A stretch of 64,000 bases of DNA, taken from NCBI GenBank assembly GCA_016931965.1, contig JAFGDT010000098.1, forward strand, positions 52,093 through 116,092, given 5' to 3'. Made by a program: the position numbers and the translations under genes. Shown here piece by piece: positions 61,075 through 64,000 of the stretch. Within the stretch, counting starts at the first letter, position 1. Every line of letters begins with the position of its first letter. The notes under the pieces were generated by a model, which worked only from the letters and a program-made list of their open reading frames with translations, was not told the DNA's origin and did not search any database. Source of the stretch: a bacterium. Lineage in GTDB: Bacteria > Zhuqueibacterota > QNDG01 > DSAB01.

Positions 61075-63390
61075 TCAATCTTTCGTCTTGTAATCTTTCA
61101 TTTTTTTGGCAATCCTTGTTTTCTGGATTCTCTTCCCTTTTCGCCGCTTCCGGTCTGACTGTTTCTCTTCCCTATTTTGAACCGATTCTTTTTCCATTTC
61201 AACCAATCCAAAATCAATGGCACGCATCTCCTTTGATATGTGGTTTACCCTGACCTGAATCCCGTCACCCAGTCGATAGATCTTACCACTATTTTGACCG
61301 ACAAGCCGATAGTTTTTACCGTCGTAAAGATAATAATCATCGATCAAATCCTTGATATGAACCAGCCCTTCAACCAGATACTCTGGAATTTCTATAAAGA
61401 TCCCAAAAGAAGTGACGCCCGAAATGACGCCTTCAAACACATCGCCCAAATGGTTTCCCATAAACTCAACCTGTTTGGTCTTAATCGATTCTCTCTCGGC
61501 GGACTGTGCGATGATTTCTCTTTCCGTCGCAATCTCACAGATCTCGGAGAGTTTCATCGGCATCTGAATGGCATGACCTTCATGATCAAGATAAGACTTC
61601 AAAAGCCGATGAACAATGAGATCGGGATATCTTCGGATCGGTGATGTAAAATGGGTATAGTGTTTGAACGCCAGACCGAAATGCCCCACATTTTGCGTTG
61701 AATAGACGGCTTTCATCATGGTTCTCAGGGCGACCTCTTCGACAATGATCTCATGTTTGGTTCCCTTGATTCGTTCAAGAAAAACCTGAAACTTTTTGGG
61801 CGTTATCTTTTTCCCGACCTGAAACGTATACCCAAGCGCACGGATGAAAAGTATAAATTCCTCGAGTTTTTTACCTTTCGGTTTATCGTGGATGCGATAA
61901 GCAAAGGGATACTTTCGGTGCGTCTCTTGTCGCAGTCGATGGATATGCTCGGCAACGGTACGATTGGCCAGGAGCATGAAGGCTTCAACAAGTCGATGGC
62001 TCTCCAGTCTTTCGCGAATTTGGAGATCGGTCACATGCCCCTGGTCATCTAGAACGACTTTGGGCTCAGGTATTTCAAAATCGATACTGCCATCTTCTTT
62101 CCATTTCGCCATCAATTTCCTGCTCAATTGAACCATTTGGATCACCGTTTCCTGCAAAATGTGATCGTCCTGGATTGAATCGGTCTGTTTGTTAGCCGGT
62201 TGTTTGATCTCCCCTAAAGAATTTGAACGAGGATCACACCCTTCATCTCTCTCGATCATCTTTTGAACCTGTCGATAGGTCAAACGGTGTCGGCTGTGAA
62301 TGACCGATTCCTTGATCTGGTAGTCTTGCAGCGTGCCATCCTCGGACAATTCCATCAGAACACTGAATGTCAGCCTGTCCTCATTGGGACGCAAACTGCA
62401 GAGATCACTCGACAACCGTTCCGGAAGCATGGGAATGGTGCGGTCAACCAGATAAACACTCGTCCCTCTCCTCAGCGCTTCCCGATCAATAGCCGAACCA
62501 GATACAACATAATGACTGACATCGGCAATATGAACGCCGAGCAACCAATTGCCGTTGGAGAGGTATTCAAGTGAGATGGCATCATCAAAATCCTTCGCAT
62601 CCTCCGGATCGATGGTGAAGACCAATTGATTGCGCAGATCCAGCCGGTTTTTTAAAGAAGCGCTCTGAATATCCCGAGGAATCTGTCCTGCTTCTTGTGT
62701 AACGGCTTTAGAAAATGCAATGGGGAGATCAAATTGATGAATGACGGAAAGGACATCAACCCCCTGATCATCGGGGTCCCCTAAAACCTTGATGATTTTG
62801 CCTTCGGGCATCTTTCGGTAATCATCCCATTGGGTGACTTCAACAACGACTTTCTGGCCGGATCGCGTCTTGCTCCGATCCTTCGCACTGATATAGATAT
62901 CTTTTCCAATTTTGATATCATCCGGAATGACATAGTGTGCGGTTTTACTCTCCTGAAATGTGCCAACGATTTTACGATTTCCACGTTGAAGGATTTCCAC
63001 AACTTTCCCTTCCGGAAGCCGACCGACCGGTTGTGCCCAGAGTGCCACTCTGACACGGTCCCGGTGAAGGGCGGTCCCCATATTCCGTTGACTGACGAAT
63101 ACCTCCTCCCCACTATCATCACGCAGAAGGAATCCATATCCTTGCGTTTTCACATGGAGAATCCCCGTAACGACCGCCGGTTTTCGGTAATGCCCGTATC
63201 GATTCCCTTTGAATCGAGAAATCTCGCCCGACTGAGCAAGCTGACGAACCATTCTCTTGAATGTTTGATAATCCCGATTAGGAATATGCATCTTCTTGGC
63301 CAGCTCACGGCTTTTATAAATCTGATTCGGATGCTCCTTTAGAAATCGGAGAATGTCACTGGCATCGCTTTTTTGCTTATTACTCTTCAT
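61075..63390 (-). CDS. rnr: Ribonuclease R
   Basis: 3'-to-5' exoribonuclease of the RNase II/R family (771 aa). An N-terminal winged-helix and cold-shock domains precede the RNB domain (FTIDPEDAKDFDDAIS, with the catalytic Asp residues; RYPDLIVHR). The S1 domain and a basic Lys/Arg-rich tail (KRRKGKRIQKTRIAKKMKD) follow. The end of the tail comes from a degenerate AAGATT-type repeat. A 9-8-9 dyad lies 27 bp upstream of the start. The Shine-Dalgarno is weak. Confidence 0.95.
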   Translation of the reverse strand: MKSNKQKSDASDILRFLKEHPNQIYKSRELAKKMHIPNRDYQTFKRMVRQLAQSGEISRFKGNRYGHYRKPAVVTGILHVKTQGYGFLLRDDSGEEVFVSQRNMGTALHRDRVRVALWAQPVGRLPEGKVVEILQRGNRKIVGTFQESKTAHYVIPDDIKIGKDIYISAKDRSKTRSGQKVVVEVTQWDDYRKMPEGKIIKVLGDPDDQGVDVLSVIHQFDLPIAFSKAVTQEAGQIPRDIQSASLKNRLDLRNQLVFTIDPEDAKDFDDAISLEYLSNGNWLLGVHIADVSHYVVSGSAIDREALRRGTSVYLVDRTIPMLPERLSSDLCSLRPNEDRLTFSVLMELSEDGTLQDYQIKESVIHSRHRLTYRQVQKMIERDEGCDPRSNSLGEIKQPANKQTDSIQDDHILQETVIQMVQLSRKLMAKWKEDGSIDFEIPEPKVVLDDQGHVTDLQIRERLESHRLVEAFMLLANRTVAEHIHRLRQETHRKYPFAYRIHDKPKGKKLEEFILFIRALGYTFQVGKKITPKKFQVFLERIKGTKHEIIVEEVALRTMMKAVYSTQNVGHFGLAFKHYTHFTSPIRRYPDLIVHRLLKSYLDHEGHAIQMPMKLSEICEIATEREIIAQSAERESIKTKQVEFMGNHLGDVFEGVISGVTSFGIFIEIPEYLVEGLVHIKDLIDDYYLYDGKNYRLVGQNSGKIYRLGDGIQVRVNHISKEMRAIDFGLVEMEKESVQNREEKQSDRKRRKGKRIQKTRIAKKMKDYKTKD

Positions 63391-64000
63391 ATCATCTTAT
63401 AATGATAAATCAACCGTTTAGTTTAGTGATTCTTAAACTAAAAATCAACACAAAACAATTTATGATAAAAGAACGCCATTCATCATATTTTTCTCCAAAC
63501 CGCTTTTTCTGGATTCCTTTCTTTCTAAAAAAAAGGAAAGAACCAAATATGAATGATTTTTATCAATCCTTTTTAGGACGTGAAATCCCTCGATTCCGCT
63601 CGGGATGACGTCCTCATTTGGTTTTTTATATTTTGACAACTCACCTCCTGAATCCTACCCTCTCCACAAAACAAGAGGACCTCACATTTTTTCGCCCGAT
63701 CATCGCAAAATGGACGAAAGCCCCCTTCTCTTCCTAAAAGAAGGGGGTTGGGGGATGAGTTCACTGGTTTTTTGCAGCGATTGGCCGATAAGTTCATCGA
63801 GGGGTGGGCGTTCGATTTCAGCGTTTTTTTCGCTGAAATCGTGCGAATGGGAAGAGAGGCCGGGAAACAACCGAATGTTGAAAAACATCGAACACACCCT
63901 TTACGAAGCTTGTAAAAAACCAGGTTCTTTGGCGACTTTCTTCCAAAGAAAGTCGTAGAGAATATTTTTATGGATCAGACATATCCCCACACCAGATTCT
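63391..64000. other. 610-bp region at window end, palindromes but no supported gene
   Basis: It contains the rnr-upstream dyad (63417-63442), a CCCCCTTCT...AGAAGGGGG hairpin (about 63720-63747), a perfect 11-bp palindrome with a T7 loop (63813-63841), and a CGACTTTCTT-N3-AAGAAAGTCG-like hairpin near 63931-63955. The short open frames here lack Shine-Dalgarno sites. A gene entering from beyond 64000 cannot be excluded. Confidence 0.5.
63417..63442. promoter_or_regulatory. 9-8-9 dyad upstream of rnr
   Basis: TTTAGTTTA-GTGATTCT-TAAACTAAA, perfect arms, 27 bp before the rnr start codon. It may be a repressor operator or a 5'-UTR hairpin. No known regulator assigned. Confidence 0.45.

Noticed and set aside
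63402..63608. 68-aa plus-strand frame upstream of rnr
   Set aside because: No ribosome site, low-complexity composition, overlaps palindromic repeat DNA.
63720..63755. CCCCCTTCT...AGAAGGGGG hairpin as terminator
   Set aside because: No T-tract on either strand directly after the stem, and it lies far from any stop codon; considered a repeat remnant.

Overview
This window looks like a chromosome segment from a bacterium of the FCB superphylum, most likely an uncultivated lineage near KSB1, Calditrichota or Marinimicrobia. The evidence is a GWxTD-domain protein, a DUF5683 protein, several secreted proteins ending in a NYPNPFN-type (type IX/Por-like) sorting tail, and moderate-to-low GC. This placement is inference. 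All 56 genes I accept lie on the minus strand, so transcription runs from high to low coordinates. I saw no tRNA, rRNA, CRISPR array or transposase.

Layout, low to high coordinates. 0-2.8 kb: polysaccharide export (a Wzc-like chain-length/kinase protein cut by the window edge, and a Wza-like SLBB protein behind a sigma54-like promoter). 2.9-6.0 kb: a STAS protein with a C-terminal DNA-binding-like tail, a glycogen-synthase homologue that has lost its key catalytic residues, and a TPR lipoprotein. 6.1-14.1 kb: a tight operon purH-mreB-mreC-mreD-mrdA-rodA-lgt, preceded by a sigma54-like promoter and a strongly structured leader RNA. 14.2-16.0 kb: an AT-rich three-gene cassette (TIGR04255-like protein plus two unknowns) lying between purN and purH, with near-copies of the same promoter sequence at both ends. 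16.1-30.6 kb: a long housekeeping supra-operon starting at a clear sigma70 promoter: folK, deoxynucleoside kinase, a small membrane protein, an MsbA-like ABC exporter, ridA, DUF5683, HD, PHP, purF, UbiA prenyltransferase, ferredoxin, geranylgeranyl reductase, pgsA, ftsY, rimO, GWxTD and purN. 30.9-33.2 kb: a secreted protein, a receiver-only response regulator and a GNAT acetyltransferase. 33.3-44.7 kb: secreted carbohydrate-active and sulfatase genes (GH43-like, DUF1593, sulfatase, tandem DUF1080), a nitroreductase, small membrane proteins and an AGCS sodium:alanine symporter. 45.3-47.7 kb: three unrelated orphan genes, each with a HEPN-type Rx4H motif, set among dispersed repeats and hairpin clusters. 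47.8-64.0 kb: a PQQ-type propeller lipoprotein, a YCF48-like repeat protein, DUF3795, DUF1003, a single-chain restriction-methyltransferase, a C69 peptidase, an SGNH hydrolase, an M1 aminopeptidase and RNase R.

How the genes may work together. Purine synthesis (purF, purN, purH) is interleaved with envelope functions: cell-shape machinery, lipoprotein maturation and phospholipid synthesis. The geranylgeranyl reductase-ferredoxin-UbiA-PgsA group would suit reduced isoprenoid lipid synthesis. The most novel signals are the cassette with its duplicated promoter, the purH leader RNA, the degenerate GlgA, and the HEPN/repeat island.
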